Shown here: positions 44,186 to 55,130 of the stretch, piece by piece
Layout of the letters: each line of letters starts with the position of its first letter
How positions within the stretch are numbered: position 1 is the stretch's first letter
Origin: Limnephilus marmoratus
Taxonomy: Eukaryota > Arthropoda > Insecta > Trichoptera > Limnephilidae
NCBI GenBank assembly: GCA_917880885.1
Contig: OU862909.1
Location: forward strand, 32,362,405-32,426,404
Length of the DNA: 64,000 nucleotides
Direction: 5' to 3'
Position numbers and translations under genes: made by a program
Notes under the pieces: generated by a model
What the model saw: only the letters and a program-made list of their open reading frames with translations
Told to the model about the DNA's origin: nothing
Databases searched by the model: none

Positions 44186-44399
44186 TGTTACGTTACGAAA
44201 CTTACGGAATTGGGTTCCATGCGAGGAGCTAGCGAATTGACCCCAGTGCACTAACTCGCCGCACCGTCCCTCTCCGCCCCCCTCCCCGCACGCGCAGTCC
44301 GTGGCCCGAGGCCGAACGGCACCCCGCATTCATTCCTCCGCCGGCCTTGGGCGTAACAACTGTGTTCCCCGTGTTTCGCGCTAGGCGCTCTCCGTACAG
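44186..44399 (+). repeat. Inverted extra LTR start at outer end
   Basis: Bases 44186-44336 are the reverse complement of the adjoining 44987-45137 with about one mismatch. Bases 44337-44399 continue the match in a diverged form (CTTGGGC, TGTTCCCCG). Relative to the two LTRs it is inverted. It gives the insertion terminal inverted repeats of about 150 bp. Confidence 0.88.
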
Positions 44400-45137
44400 T
44401 GTTAGCATCGACGCTACTTGCGGCCAACGCCAAACCCAAAACCTGGAAAGGACATGCAATAAACAGGCCAGCGGCTAGCTCAGCACAGCCGGCGCGAGCA
44501 AGGTCCCTCTTAAACCCAGGGCGAGTGTTTGTGGTTCGCTTGTAAATTCCTACTTCCCTTCCTTTCCTCAAAATCTCCAGGTCTCCTTCCTCAATCAGAA
44601 CACAGTTGTTATGCACGTAAAGGGTTTTATTCATTTAAAGGTGAACAGGGTTATACAAAAGCCAGCCTCGGCACTATACACATGGATATTTGGCTATCTC
44701 TAATAATCCTATCATAACGGGGAGGCCTTCTCTCAACTCTCTACACGTATTTAGTGAATTTAAATGTCAGTTCTTAGCACACAGAGGGGAAGCAAGGTTC
44801 ATTTGTACTCACAAGCAGGAAATAGGCAGTCATCTGACGGATACTGGGTAGGCGTAAACCTCTTTTAGCACAATACACAATTTAAGTAAACATCGCGAGT
44901 TCTTAGGTCCTCGACACAGCGCGGCGCGGGCGGCGCTGTGTCTGTGGACACTCGGGGACACTGTTGCCGAGCCCAAGAGCAGCGGTGGAATGAATGCGGG
45001 GTGCCGTTCGGCCTCGGGCCACGGACTGCGCGTGCGGGGAGGGGGGCGGAGAGGGGCGGTGCGGCGAGTTAGTGCACTGGGGTCAATTCGCTAGCTCCTC
45101 GCATGGAACCCAATTCCGTAAGTTTCGTAACGTAACA
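44400..45137 (-). repeat. 3' LTR (738 bp)
   Basis: Minus strand: starts TGTTACGTTACGAAACTTAC and ends GATGCTAACA, with short inverted ends TGTTA/TAACA. Nearly identical to 50811-51545; differences include 4-6-bp indels near 44630 and 44930. High LTR identity suggests the insertion is young. Confidence 0.9.
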
Positions 45138-45148
45138 CTTCCCCCCTC
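45138..45148 (-). other. Polypurine tract
   Basis: Minus strand GAGGGGGGAAG lies directly before the 3' LTR TGTTACG, the position of the plus-strand primer in LTR retrotransposons. It fixes the element's orientation. Confidence 0.8.
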
Positions 45149-45900
45149 GCCGCAAAAAAGGCGACGTGGTAATGGAGCAGTAGGGCTAAGAAATCCTCTT
45201 ACCCTTCTAGCACTTGTGCCAAAACAAAAAAACATCTAAGAGAAAGGGGAGAGAGAGAGAGAGAAAAAGAAAAAGTTGCTAGCTACACAATAGTAGAAAC
45301 AAAAACAAAAGAGAAAAAAAACATGGTGAACAAAGAATTATACATGAATGTACATGAAAGAGCAGTGGCATACATAAATATAAACAAGGACCTGCTGGAG
45401 AAAGGTAAAGGGTTATGCAGTGATAGAAAAAAAAATGACTCTAAATTGTATCATTGGTCTGTGAGCTATGTTTGCGTAGCGTGGTTTGCGTAGGATGTTT
45501 GGGGTGTTTGAACGTTGCACTGAAGTTACAAGGTTACTTTGTCACAGTAACCTGGCCCGTTTGAGATTACACTCAAGGAACACTAGGGCCTTAAAGAAAA
45601 CACGAAGAAGAGAACGCAGGATGAGGCTTCTTGGTGGTGGAGAGGGTTCTACCTGTCACAGAGGTCAAAAAGGTAGCTGCTTCCGGATCCTGTGGGTGGG
45701 CCAGTATGACATCATTGAGGTACTGGAGAGTGGAATTGTAATTGGTGGTTGGTCCTTTATAGAGGAGGTGGTTTGTGTGCATGACAGCCGTTGTTGTGAT
45801 GGTGGTTGGTACACTGGTTAGTATACAGTGGGATTTTTGTGTGAACAATCGTTGGTATTGTTATTTGCGCAAGGGCACAGGAGCGTTGGCATGATGGCAA
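45149..45900. other. LTR element interior, non-coding part
   Basis: Contains a short hairpin (CGCCGCAAAAAAGGCG) beside the polypurine tract and a GAGA run at 45245-45270. Open frames at 45486-45848 on both strands overlap and show no gag or pol motif. Confidence 0.5.
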
Positions 45901-45927
45901 CAGAGCAATTTGCAAGGTGCAGCTGGA

Positions 45928-46345
45928 ACATTTGCAAGATGCTGCAGGAACATTTGTACAATGGCAACAGGAACATTTGCGAGATGCCGCAGGAACATTT
46001 GTACAATGGCAACAGGAACATTTGCGAGATGCCGCAGGAACATTTGCACGATGGCAACAGGAACATTTGCAAGGTGCCGCAGGAACATTTGTACAGTGGC
46101 AACAGGAACATTTGCAAGGTGCCGCAGGAACATTTGTACAATGGCAACAGGAACATTTGCAAGGTGCCGCAGGAACATTTGTACAATGGCAACAGGAACA
46201 TTTGCGAGATGCCGCAGGAACATTTGTACAATGGCAACAGAAACATTTGCAAGGTGCCGCAGGAACATTTGTACAATGGCAACAGGAACATTTGCGAGAT
46301 GCCGCAGGAACATTTGCACGATGGCAACAGGAACATGAACCAACT
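45928..46345. repeat. 45-bp tandem array in LTR element
   Basis: About nine units of GGAACATTTGCAAGGTGCCG then CAGGAACATTTGTACAATGGCAACA with few changes. Because 45 is divisible by three and units lack stops, several frames stay open for 140-200 codons on both strands, giving 15-residue peptide repeats. I regard these as by-products. Confidence 0.92.
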
Positions 46346-49300
46346 TAGAGCTGACGTGCTCGGGTTTGTTTGAGTGATGGTTTTGTGATGATACAATTCG
46401 CAACTACACGCACGACTCACACTAGGTTATGTTAGGTGTGGTCGGGTGCTTTTGGTACGTAGGGTTTGAAGGCATGGGACCTCCGTGACGGTAGTGAAGG
46501 CAGCATGAAGAGAGGCGCAGGTGTAGATAGGGTGAAGAGCTGCTGGTCTTCTTATTAATCCGGCGAAAAAATTATTATTAGAACAAAATTCTTGAAGTTT
46601 ACCTGCCTGGTAGACCAATGATGAAAAGGTTTGGAGAGAAACAAGGTGTGCATGTTGAGAAAGATTGGATTTGTTTGACGTGTAGAGAGAGAGAGACGGA
46701 GAGAGAGTTAACTAAATGCAACTACAGACTTATACATATTACAGGTACGTATTCAAGGAAGGTTCTGTTTAACCCATTTAGTTTTTTTTTAAACTAAATA
46801 CATTTCCAAGAACACGTGGGTAAGGGTTTGTACGTATGACAAAATGCCCCTTTCGAAAGAAGTTGGTCTTCCATGACCTATGCTCACGTCTATACGGTAG
46901 CATTTTTTCTACTTTCGAAGAACAAAAACATTGAGTACAAATAAGTTATGAAAAGTGGGAAAGGAGTAGGAAGTTGAAAGGATCCGTGTATGAAGGTTGT
47001 CCCATTTGACAAACGAAACGCCAAGTGCGTAACGCATATATCCCCATTCACGGATAATTTCGAGGAAGGGAAAGGGTGACAATTGAGAACATTTGAACGA
47101 AGAAAACTGCTGAGGACTCGGCTATTTCCGAAATTCGACCTCTGAGTGGAAGGTGAAACAAGGTCTACAGCAGTTATCCTGGCACATTACAATACCATTT
47201 GGTAGTGTAGGACAAAAGGAATACACTGACATAAAAGACGTGTGATCAACACTTGGTAGGTCACACAAACATGGGGGTAGATATTATTTCGTTCGCACGA
47301 CTCATGGTGAGTATTGTAACGTCTTCACGTTTGGTGCACAGATTATATAAGTACACAGTTATAACAAAGCGGTTCTCATGCCGAAAGACACACGACCAAA
47401 AAGGGGCGGTTCTCATGCCAAATAATTGACACACGACCAACAAGGGGCGGTTCTCATGCCAAAAGACACACGACCAACTCAATAACATTTAGTTAAGAGT
47501 ATAAAGTAATTATAACGAACTTCTCGTATCATGGCGGATGTTTTGAGGATCTCTCCTATGATGGTACATAGATATTGTCACGTTTTCACGTCTCACGTGA
47601 CAGGAATGAACGATTTACAACAAATTTTGCCCAGTATTGAAAGACAGTAACCCAATAGGTATTTAAAACAATTTAATGAGATAAATCACCCTCTCGATCA
47701 ACAACCCTATGTTGACGAGCAAACAATGAGTAGTTATGACGGACTCCCCGTGACGTGTAGAAACACAAAGATATTATGAGATTCGCATCTATAGCAGTGG
47801 ATATTGTAAGGTTCACACCTATATTAGTAGATATTGTAAGGCTCGCGCCTATAATGTTACAAAAGTTTACGTTCGAAAATGTGGGTCCCCATTCAATACA
47901 GACGGCGGGTTGCAATGATGTAATTAATACGGCACTGCTGTAGCTTAATAAATTCATATTAGCATACGTTACAAGACTTGCCAAAAGGCGATAAACACAA
48001 ATTTTATTGAAGATCTGGCCAAGATTTTAAACTCCAAACAAGAATAATGGTACAATAAAGGACAAAAGAAACTGATGTCATGATAAAATATTGTACCTCA
48101 TAATGAAGTTGTATATGTACAAAGAACAATGTTAATGAAGGGACGAAACGTATTGTCACTTTTATAACCAAAATTTTTTTCTCAGAATCCGACAAAATAC
48201 GATTCTGGAAAAAAAATAGAGCAATTGGATTGAGTGCCATTCTAATTTTTGGAAAAAGAAGAAAAAACCACAAGTAGCAACAAGGTTGCCCTTGAATTGT
48301 TTCGAATCCAGCGAATGTGACCTGGTAGGTGTGTACATTTGGTGTATTCGAAAAGATCCCCAATATACAACATTACTATGAATGTGTAGAATGGGGTGAA
48401 GAGGAAAAAGAAAAAAAGAAAAAAGGGGAGGATTTCCTATAGAAATCGTCGCGACATTCTTACAATATGGTGCTGTGACCATAGTAGCGAGCTGCGGCAA
48501 TGGTCTGAAACCAATGATTATTATACAGACTTGCACTTATGATTTTATATTTACAACATTAGGGTAGGGACGTACTGGTACGACAAAAACCCGACACCAA
48601 ACAAAAAGTAGAAAGGGTGATATGACAAGATGAGGCGATGAGGTGAGAAAAAAAACGCGCGGATGCTGCAAGAATTGTGAAAAGGAAAGCGACGTCTTGG
48701 AGCAAGAGTTTTCCGGAACCGTTGATGGTAGGAGGAAAAGGAGGCCCTTTCCCGAAGTGATCAATTTCAGGAAGAGGATGCATACAAGTATGAAAACGGT
48801 GCCCCAAGAGGTGCTCTTGTGGTACAGCAGGCAAGGCACGCAGGATGTACAAGAACATATAAAATTATGCAAAAAGAAAGAGAATGTACAGGAGTTAGGC
48901 TACCGTTGACATTAATGTGCCTTCGGGTGTAAGGATTACCTTACGAATGCCCATATGGGTGATTATTTACATTTAATAATTACAAGTAACTCACGTCATT
49001 TATGACAAGAATTATAAGACTTTTAAAGAGACCGCATCGCACTGATTGACGACTGGCCAAGAGAGGTCAGGGGCGTAATGATGATCAGGGTTAACAAGAT
49101 GCATGTTTTGCCAATTTGATTACGCCTGAGGACTTGATGTGATGGAATTTACTGATTCCGTCACAGTAAGGCATTTTGGAATTATTCTTAGGAGAAATCT
49201 TTCTATTTCTCAGGGCCTGTAGTAGTTCTTCCTTTCTTGAAGTAAAAATGTGCGGGATTATACCCAGCGTGACTTGAGGAACTTCCATGGTGTATAGGAT

Positions 49301-50791
49301 TGTGTTAGAGTGACCTTATGTTGGAAAAAGTGAGAACTAGACTCGCAATTGGAAAGAAATTGGGCAGAGATTGACCACTGGGGACGTATTTTTTTACAAA
49401 AAGTTTTTTGAAAAAAAACACGTTTTTTATAAGTGTTTGGTTTATTTGAAAATTTGGGCAGGGGTTTGCCTCAAATAACGTGTTTTTGTGAAAAAATCCA
49501 GCTGTTTTGGAAATTTGTTGAAAATTTTCAAAGTCCGAAAACGAGAAAAAATTGGGCAGCGGTTTCCCTTAAAAAACGTGATTTTGTGAAATAATCCAGA
49601 TGTTTTGAAAATTTGTTGAAAATTTTCAAAGTCCGGATATGAAAATTTCACGGGCCGGGATTCACCTTAATGAAACACGTTTTTAGAATTTATTCCGATG
49701 TTTTTGAAAAAGGTTTGCAAATTTGCAAAAGTCCGGAAATAAAAAACGGAAACGAGGTTCGCCTTAAACGAACATGTTTTTAGAATATTTCCATTTCCTT
49801 TCCAAAGGGGGGTTCTTCAGAAAAGGAAAGAAATATTTTTTCTTTTATACAAGTTTTCGTGGAAGTATTTGTTTGAAAATTCAACAATGTCTTGGGGAAT
49901 AGTTTTTTTTATTTACGTGGCTAGACTAGCCTGATTTGAGCATCACCAATTATTGGTATTTACCCGCCGACTTCCTTTTGTCATAACAAGTTATATGCAG
50001 ATTATGCATACGGATATAATGTCTGACTCGAGGAATCGACGTCAACGCGAACTAGGCATTTTCGAATTATGTCGTATGTTTCTTTATGAAAGGTGATAGG
50101 TGCGCAAGAAAAAGGAAGAAACGGACGGCAGAAGTACAAAAAAATGCCCAATTGTCAAAAGGTAGAAAGAATTTAATCCACTTGTTTCCCTTAAGCTGCA
50201 AAATATGCCGTTATATATACAGGCCAGTACTTTGCGAAATAGTCCCCTACCCGCAGAATATGTCGATATCAAATACAGACCAGCACTTGCGTAATAGGTT
50301 TATTATTGAAATAACTGGTTAATTAACTTTCGGGAAACGAAGCGGGTAATTGGTTTATCATATACAGGATTTTAATTGTTGAATAACTTTGTTTTAAATA
50401 TTTGTGTACATTTCCACTATTAACTTGTATTTGAAACTAGCAAATTTAGTCGGTCGACACTTGTAAACACTATATTATTCACGACGGCAACTTTCTTGGT
50501 TGAGCACTTTACGTAGGAATACCGGTGATAATGTTTTGTCGAGTGACGACTCGAAAATGAGGGAATCGTGCCCGTAATAATTTAAATTGCAATTCGAAGT
50601 TACAATCGCGCCGGGGTTCTTGATGGAAATGCTAGACAAATTGGGAATAACAAGACAAAACATTATACATTATAAAGTTTAAACAATTGCTGATTGAAGA
50701 ACGAGACTGTGGGATCGTGAAGAGGGAGGAAAAAAAATTGCCCCTAAGTTGGAAACCAGTGTTGGCATTGGGGAGGTGAGGAAAAAAAATT
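46346..50791. other. LTR element interior without recognisable genes
   Basis: Short local repeats are present: GGCGGTTCTCATGCC three times at 47345-47460, GGATATTGTAAGG-like units at 47805-47850, and four units of about 110 bp with AATTTGTTGAAAATTTTCAA and AGTCCGG at 49440-49790. Open frames stay under 125 codons and match no retroviral-type domain. I see no RT YXDD, protease DTG or integrase HHCC pattern. Confidence 0.6.
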
Positions 50792-50809
50792 GCCACACGT
50801 TGGGCGACA
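50792..50809 (-). other. tRNA-Lys-like primer binding site
   Basis: Minus strand TGTCGCCCAACGTGTGGC, two bases after the 5' LTR end, matches the tRNA-Lys1,2 type primer site (TGGCGCCCAACGTGGGGC) at 16 of 18 positions. Confidence 0.75.
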
Positions 50810-50810
50810 G

Positions 50811-51545
50811 TGTTAGCATCGGCGCTACTTGCGGCCAACGCCAAACCCAAAACCTGGAAAGGACATGCAATAAACAGGCCAGCGGCTAGCTCAGCACAGC
50901 CGGCGCGAGCAAGGTCCCTCTTAAACCCAGGGCGAGTGTTTGTGGTTCGCTTGTAAATTCCTACTTCCCTTCCTTTCCTCAAAATCTCCAGGTCTCCTTC
51001 CTCAATCAGAACACAGTTGTTATGCACGTAAAGGGTTTTTTTGTTCATTTAAAGGTGAACAGGGTTATACAAAAGCCAGCCTCGGCACTATACACATGGA
51101 TATTTGGCTATCTCTAATAATCCTATCATAACGGGGGGGCCTTCTCTCAACTCTCTACACGTATTTAGTGAATTTAAATGTCAGTTCTTAGCACACAGAG
51201 GGGAAGCAAGGTTCATTTGTACTCACAAGCAGGAAATAGGCAGTCATCTGACGGATACTGGGTAGGCGTAAACCTCTTTTAGCACAATACACAATTTAAG
51301 TAAACATCGCGAGTTCTTAGGTCCTCGACACAGCGCGGCGGCGCTGTGTCTGTGGACACTCGGGGACACTGTTGCCGAGCCCAAGAGCAGCGGTGGAATG
51401 AATGCGGGGTGCCGTTCGGCCTCGGGCCACGGACTGCGCGTGCGAGGAGGGGGGCGGAGAGGGGCGGCGCGGCGAGTTAGTGCACTGGGGTCAATTCGCT
51501 AGCTCCTCGCATGGAACCCAATTCCGTAAGTTTCGTAACGTAACA
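50811..51545 (-). repeat. 5' LTR (735 bp)
   Basis: Minus strand: starts TGTTACGTTACG at 51545 and ends GCTAACA at 50811. It is GC-rich near its start, where CpG and GGGGCGG-like boxes may act in transcription. It lacks a copy of the inverted outer segment found beyond the 3' LTR. Confidence 0.9.
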
Positions 51546-51775
51546 ATATATACCTAAATATAAATCAATATATGTTTTTATGTATGTGAGTTGTTTATGC
51601 ATTGCTATATTATTAAGCTTAGGAAATATTTGAAACTTTCAAATATTTCCTAAGCTTAATAATATAGCAATGCATAAACAACTCACATACATAAAAACAT
51701 ATATTGATTTATATTTAGGTATATATATAGATTTATTTATTTACAAATGAAAACTATTTATTACAAGTTAATAGA
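51546..51775. repeat. End of 145-bp satellite, with inverted last copy
   Basis: One direct monomer (51546-51640) meets an inverted, nearly complete monomer (51643-51773) at the palindrome AAATATTTGAAACTTTCAAA (centre about 51637). The whole array, before the LTR insertion, was therefore bounded by inverted copies at both ends. Confidence 0.92.
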
Positions 51776-51854
51776 TATTCCAACAAAGCTTCTATGTTGT
51801 ACCAAATCAACATGTATTAATATTTCAATACATAATATAACATTTCTAAATACA

Positions 51855-52170
51855 TTAATTTAAGGAACTCTCAGATGGTTTGGGCATGTAGAGTGAATGA
51901 ACGAGGAAAGGAGTATAAGGAGAATATATGACGCAAATGTGAACGGTAGAAGAAGTCGGGGACGCCCAAGGAAGACATGGCTTTACAAAGTGAATCAGAT
52001 GAATGAGTCGGGTCATGTCAAGAGTCAGATTAATAGAAGAGCATATGTGAGACGATGTGTGAATGTGAATGAGGCAAGGAGTGTGTGTCAAGACCGAGTT
52101 GTTTGGCGGTCCGTCCTCTCTGCCCCACCCCTGCGGGCAAACGTCGTGATGGTTAATTAGTTTGTTAATT
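51855..52170 (+). pseudogene. LINE ORF2 C-terminal fragment
   Basis: Reads RWFGHVE then a stop, then MNEERSIRRIYDANVNGRRS and RGRPRKTWLYKVNQM, followed by CVNVNEARSVCQDRVVWRSV. This is a conserved post-RT tail (WFGHVERM...GRPR.TW...AK..CQDR..WRS) of insect LINEs. The RT domain is absent and one in-frame stop is present. The last 120 bp match the minus-strand fragment at 17283-17405, so both are 5'-truncated copies of one family. Confidence 0.85.
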
Positions 52171-52354
52171 TAGAGTTTTATGGACAAATTATCTTAATTA
52201 AAGAAATAGGCATATTTCGCAAATTTATAAGTATGTACCTACATATAAAATATATAAGGTTTCGAAGAACATTTAGAGTTTTAAGAATTCATTTAATGTT
52301 AATTTTTATTTCTTTCTTTTTATAGAAAGATAAACATTCCCTGGTTATTAGGTT

Positions 52355-52503
52355 AATAACCTGACAATATTTGAAAATCTCCTATAACCACCACAGTAAG
52401 CCGAAAATATTGCTTGTGTCGTGATGGAGGACTTAACCAGCCGAGGAATCGAACACGGGATGGGTGAAAACCAAACGCGATGCTAACTCAGCCACTGGCC
52501 GGT
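52355..52503 (-). mobile_element. tRNA-derived SINE, copy 2
   Basis: Minus-strand copy of the SINE at 18707-18862: GGCCAGTGGCTGAGTTAGCA (A box), CGTGTTCGATTCCTCGGCTG (B box), TCCTCCATCACGACACAAGC and GGAGATTTTCAAATATTGTC. It differs mainly in the anticodon-arm region. Confidence 0.8.
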
Positions 52504-53094
52504 CAAGAAACGGGTACAATATTTTGCTTATTATAAATCAGGGTAATATATCTATCTAAAAACAATGAATTTAGTTATTAAATATCACCACCCTCTCGAT
52601 AAACTGTCAAAATAACTATCCACCATAATAAATATATGGTATTATTGTAGATAGCTTATTCATGGGATATTTTTCTATGTATTTGTCTATTTCATATTGC
52701 GTTGAGATTTGTTAATAATATTATTTTATTTATCAGTTGCCTGCAGAGTGTTGTGTGTGCTAAATAAATTTCTAATTGAAAAAAGAAAAGTTAGGTTAGT
52801 TTAAGTTTTTTGACGCGTTTAATTACAGTAGTTGTAATTTAAGTAGTTTTCTTTCCATGCGCCATTTCGTCCACCAGTAATTCCGTCCGTGCCTAATTCG
52901 GGCAGCATAATTAAGATTGGTACGAGAAATTCACTTCTGTGTAATTTTGTCATGTAACCATACGATAAATATAAAAAAACAGCTTAGTTTACTTACAGAA
53001 GCCAATTCCGCGGAGATTGTAACAGAACTGTGAGATATGTACCATAGCGTGCTTCTATCTACTCATTATAAGTAAAACTCGACGTTATGGTCTC
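52504..53094. other. No recognisable feature
   Basis: AT-rich DNA with no motif or repeat that I can support. Confidence 0.4.
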
Positions 53095-53510
53095 GCTTTT
53101 ACAATATTCATTTCGACAGCATTGAAAAGATTCAACATAAGTTCCTGAGATATATAAACCATAAATTGCATATTCCTGTACAAAACATTGATTATAATTA
53201 CCTACTAGATAAAATGTCCCTATTAAAACTTTCAGAAAGAAGAATAAACACAGATTTAAAAGTATTACGTAAAATACTGCATAACAAAATTGACTGTTCT
53301 GAATTGCTTCAATTCATCAACATCCATATTCCCAAAAGATCTTGCCGACATGCATTACTCTTTTACTTTAACAACACCAGGACACTGTCTTACCAAAATT
53401 CCCCGATTCCGTGACTTCAAAGTCTCGGAAATAAATATTCTGATTTGAGAAATATATTTCAGCTTAAAAATAACCAGTATAAACATTTTTTTTCCAACTC
53501 TTTTATATAT
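53095..53510 (+). pseudogene. LINE ORF2 C-terminal fragment and 3' region
   Basis: Reads FDSIEKIQHKFLRYINHKLH, then LSLLKLSERR-like text (MSLLKLSERRINTDLKVLRK) and ILHNKIDCSELLQFINIHIP. This is the typical tail (IQ.KFLRY...R...D...L.KIL.G.IDC..LL) of Jockey/CR1-like proteins after the RT. Stops interrupt the end (after NSPIP). Related sequence without coding capacity is at 41390-41825, and a cousin is at 11560-11867. Confidence 0.8.
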
Positions 53511-53880
53511 CTAGTTATAGTCAATCCTCGAAGCTCCAGCGCTCCTAGGCTTGACCAGTCAATCCTCAGGTCTTACTTGAAGTCTAAGTCAAAGCCCAAA
53601 CAAATGAAGTTTTTCGGCCTCTGACTAAAGAATTTTCGTCAAACCTAGGAGAAACTAATTTGGTCAGGCAAACGTCAAAACTCAATTATATATTACTTTC
53701 GATGTTTGAGTGAAAAGTTAGGAACTTGTAGGTTTGACTAAAAATACTTTAATCAAAGGCCGAAATTGGAATTTATTTCGGGGTTAGCCCGAAGGCTTTG
53801 GTCAAACCTAGGATAATCCAGACATTCCGCGAAGAGACTGCATATCGACCTTTGACTATGACCTATGACATATATACACT
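53511..53880. mobile_element. MITE with complex inverted repeats
   Basis: TCGGCCTCTGACTAAAGAAT ... TTCGTCAAACCTA (53609-53652) is inverted at 53729-53763 (TAGGTTTGACTAAAAATACT ... AAAGGCCGA). Outer parts share CTAGG, GGTTTGAC and TTTGACTATGACCTA-like blocks. Non-coding; termini not exactly defined. Confidence 0.5.
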
Positions 53881-54151
53881 AGTTTTGGCACTAGTTAAAC
53901 TTTTTTTACATTTTAAAAATCGATTGATTACTGTTATTTGGCTTATTTTTACACCTATTCAAACAGTTAATACGTGTTAAATTAAATAAATTAAAAAAAA
54001 TGAAGTATGTGAAAATATAATTTTAATTTTTATTACTTCCATAAAACAAACAAAATTTATAAAAAATAACAAAACATGTTAACTACTTCTTGAAACAAAA
54101 TTTCATTTAGATTATAATCTAAACGAAATTATGAAAGATTTTCGTTTAGAT

Positions 54152-54311
54152 CAGTGGTTCTTAACCTTGTTGGAAGTACTGACCCCCAACAGTTTCATAT
54201 GCGTATTCACCGAACCCTTCTTATGGTGGACAAACGGGGCGTGTCATCACGAATCATATGAGTCGGGGGTGTATCTTGACCGAACGATCGAACCCAGGTT
54301 TAGAACCACTG
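54152..54311. mobile_element. hAT-type MITE
   Basis: Ends CAGTGGTTCTTAACCTTG and (read inward from the right) CAGTGGTTCTAAACCTGG form TIRs of the common hAT type. It is 160 bp and non-coding. Flanks do not show a perfect 8-bp duplication. Confidence 0.75.
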
Positions 54312-54575
54312 CTTAAATTGTTAGTGTTATCTTCTTCTTTAATGGTATACTACATTGACGGGAATAACCTTCAAAAGTTATAAAAAGATAGTTGTTCTTA
54401 TAAAAAATTGTTTAAACTAATTAGAATTTAAACCTTTACGGAAATAGCTTTATCTATATTTATGAAAGAAAACCTTATCCTGCTATCAAATTTTCTGATG
54501 GTCTGTTGGACAAATACGAACTAAGGCGACGATTTTTTATAAAAACGTCAATATATGTTGACGTTTTTATTTTTA

Positions 54576-54815
54576 TCAGATCTTGAAGAGACCCATGTTG
54601 TAGGAAGGAGGAAACACAGAGGCCGGCAAATCGTTCCACAGCCAAGCTGTTGAACAAAAGAACGAGTTAAAGTAGCGACCCGTTCTCATGTGACAAATGT
54701 CAACCGTGTACATATGTTGGGCACGCGTTTGGCGTATTTCCCGACTATGCGCCGAAGGGATCAATGACGCCAGTTCCTCGGAGCATCTTCCATTGTAATA
54801 CCGGTAATACGGTAT
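54576..54815 (-). pseudogene. LINE ORF2 C-terminal fragment
   Basis: Minus strand reads IPSAHSREIRQTRAQHMYTV then MRTGRYFNSFFCSTAWLWND and LPASVFPPSYNMGLFK, the same tail as at 1-330. It stops after FKI and lacks the 3' UTR and hairpin, so it is truncated at both ends. Confidence 0.85.
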
Positions 54816-54854
54816 AAATAAAATCGAACATACGAGTATTTATTCGATTCTCTA

Positions 54855-55130
54855 TCTAGGTTACAAACCAGTTCTTAGAACGATTGTTTCCGATAAAAAG
54901 AGTAGTTGCATAAAAAATGAAAAAAATTGTCAAAAATAATATTGTAAATTCTAAAATTTCAAAATATGATATTGACAATTATGACGGTTTCTTAACAGGT
55001 GGCAATGGCTGAATTGAATTGGTAAAAGCGCACGTCCCGGTTAGACGAGAGGTTCTGGGTTCGAGTCCCAATTGGACCATCATCTTTTTCTGTTTTTCGG
55101 TGTCTTGTTATCTTTCATTTTTTCTTTTAG
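54855..55130 (+). repeat. Partial copy of tRNA-ended MITE, family 1
   Basis: Matches 26765-27025 (CTATCTAGGTTACAAACCAG, GGTTCGAGTCCCA, CATCTTTTTCTG) but lacks the left TIR. It contains the fuller tRNA-like piece GGTGGCAATGGCTGAATTGA ... GGTTCGAGTCCCAATTGGAC at 54999-55078, with A and B boxes. The tRNA ancestor is more evident here than in the 26641 copy. Confidence 0.75.

Larger units (their letters stand above)
44186..51545 (-). mobile_element. 7.36-kb LTR-retrotransposon insertion with inverted outer end
   Basis: This unit interrupts a satellite monomer. The flanks read ...CTATATAT | TGTTACG ... CGTAACA | ATATATACC..., whereas uninterrupted monomers read CTATATATATACC, implying a 4-bp ATAT duplication. 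It comprises, on the minus strand, a 5' LTR (51545-50811), a primer site, a 5.67-kb interior, a polypurine tract, a 3' LTR (45137-44400), and then a 214-bp inverted LTR-start segment (44399-44186). Both outer termini are therefore TGTTACGTTACG. No gag, protease, RT or integrase reading is visible, so it resembles a large retrotransposon derivative (LARD) mobilised by another element. Confidence 0.85.

Noticed and set aside
44251..44634. 127-codon frame and a near copy at 50632-51048
   Set aside because: Both lie in the LTRs and mirror the LTR duplication; not a gene pair.
44186..45137. Independent 0.95-kb DNA transposon with long TIRs
   Set aside because: The inner 738 bp are one of two direct LTRs with a polypurine tract beside it, and the apparent duplication flanks the 7.36-kb unit rather than this piece. 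It is kept as an alternative only.
45818..46420. 200-codon cysteine-rich frame (minus) and several 140-180-codon frames
   Set aside because: All follow from the 45-bp tandem array; the frames compete with each other and have no recognisable start or partner domain.
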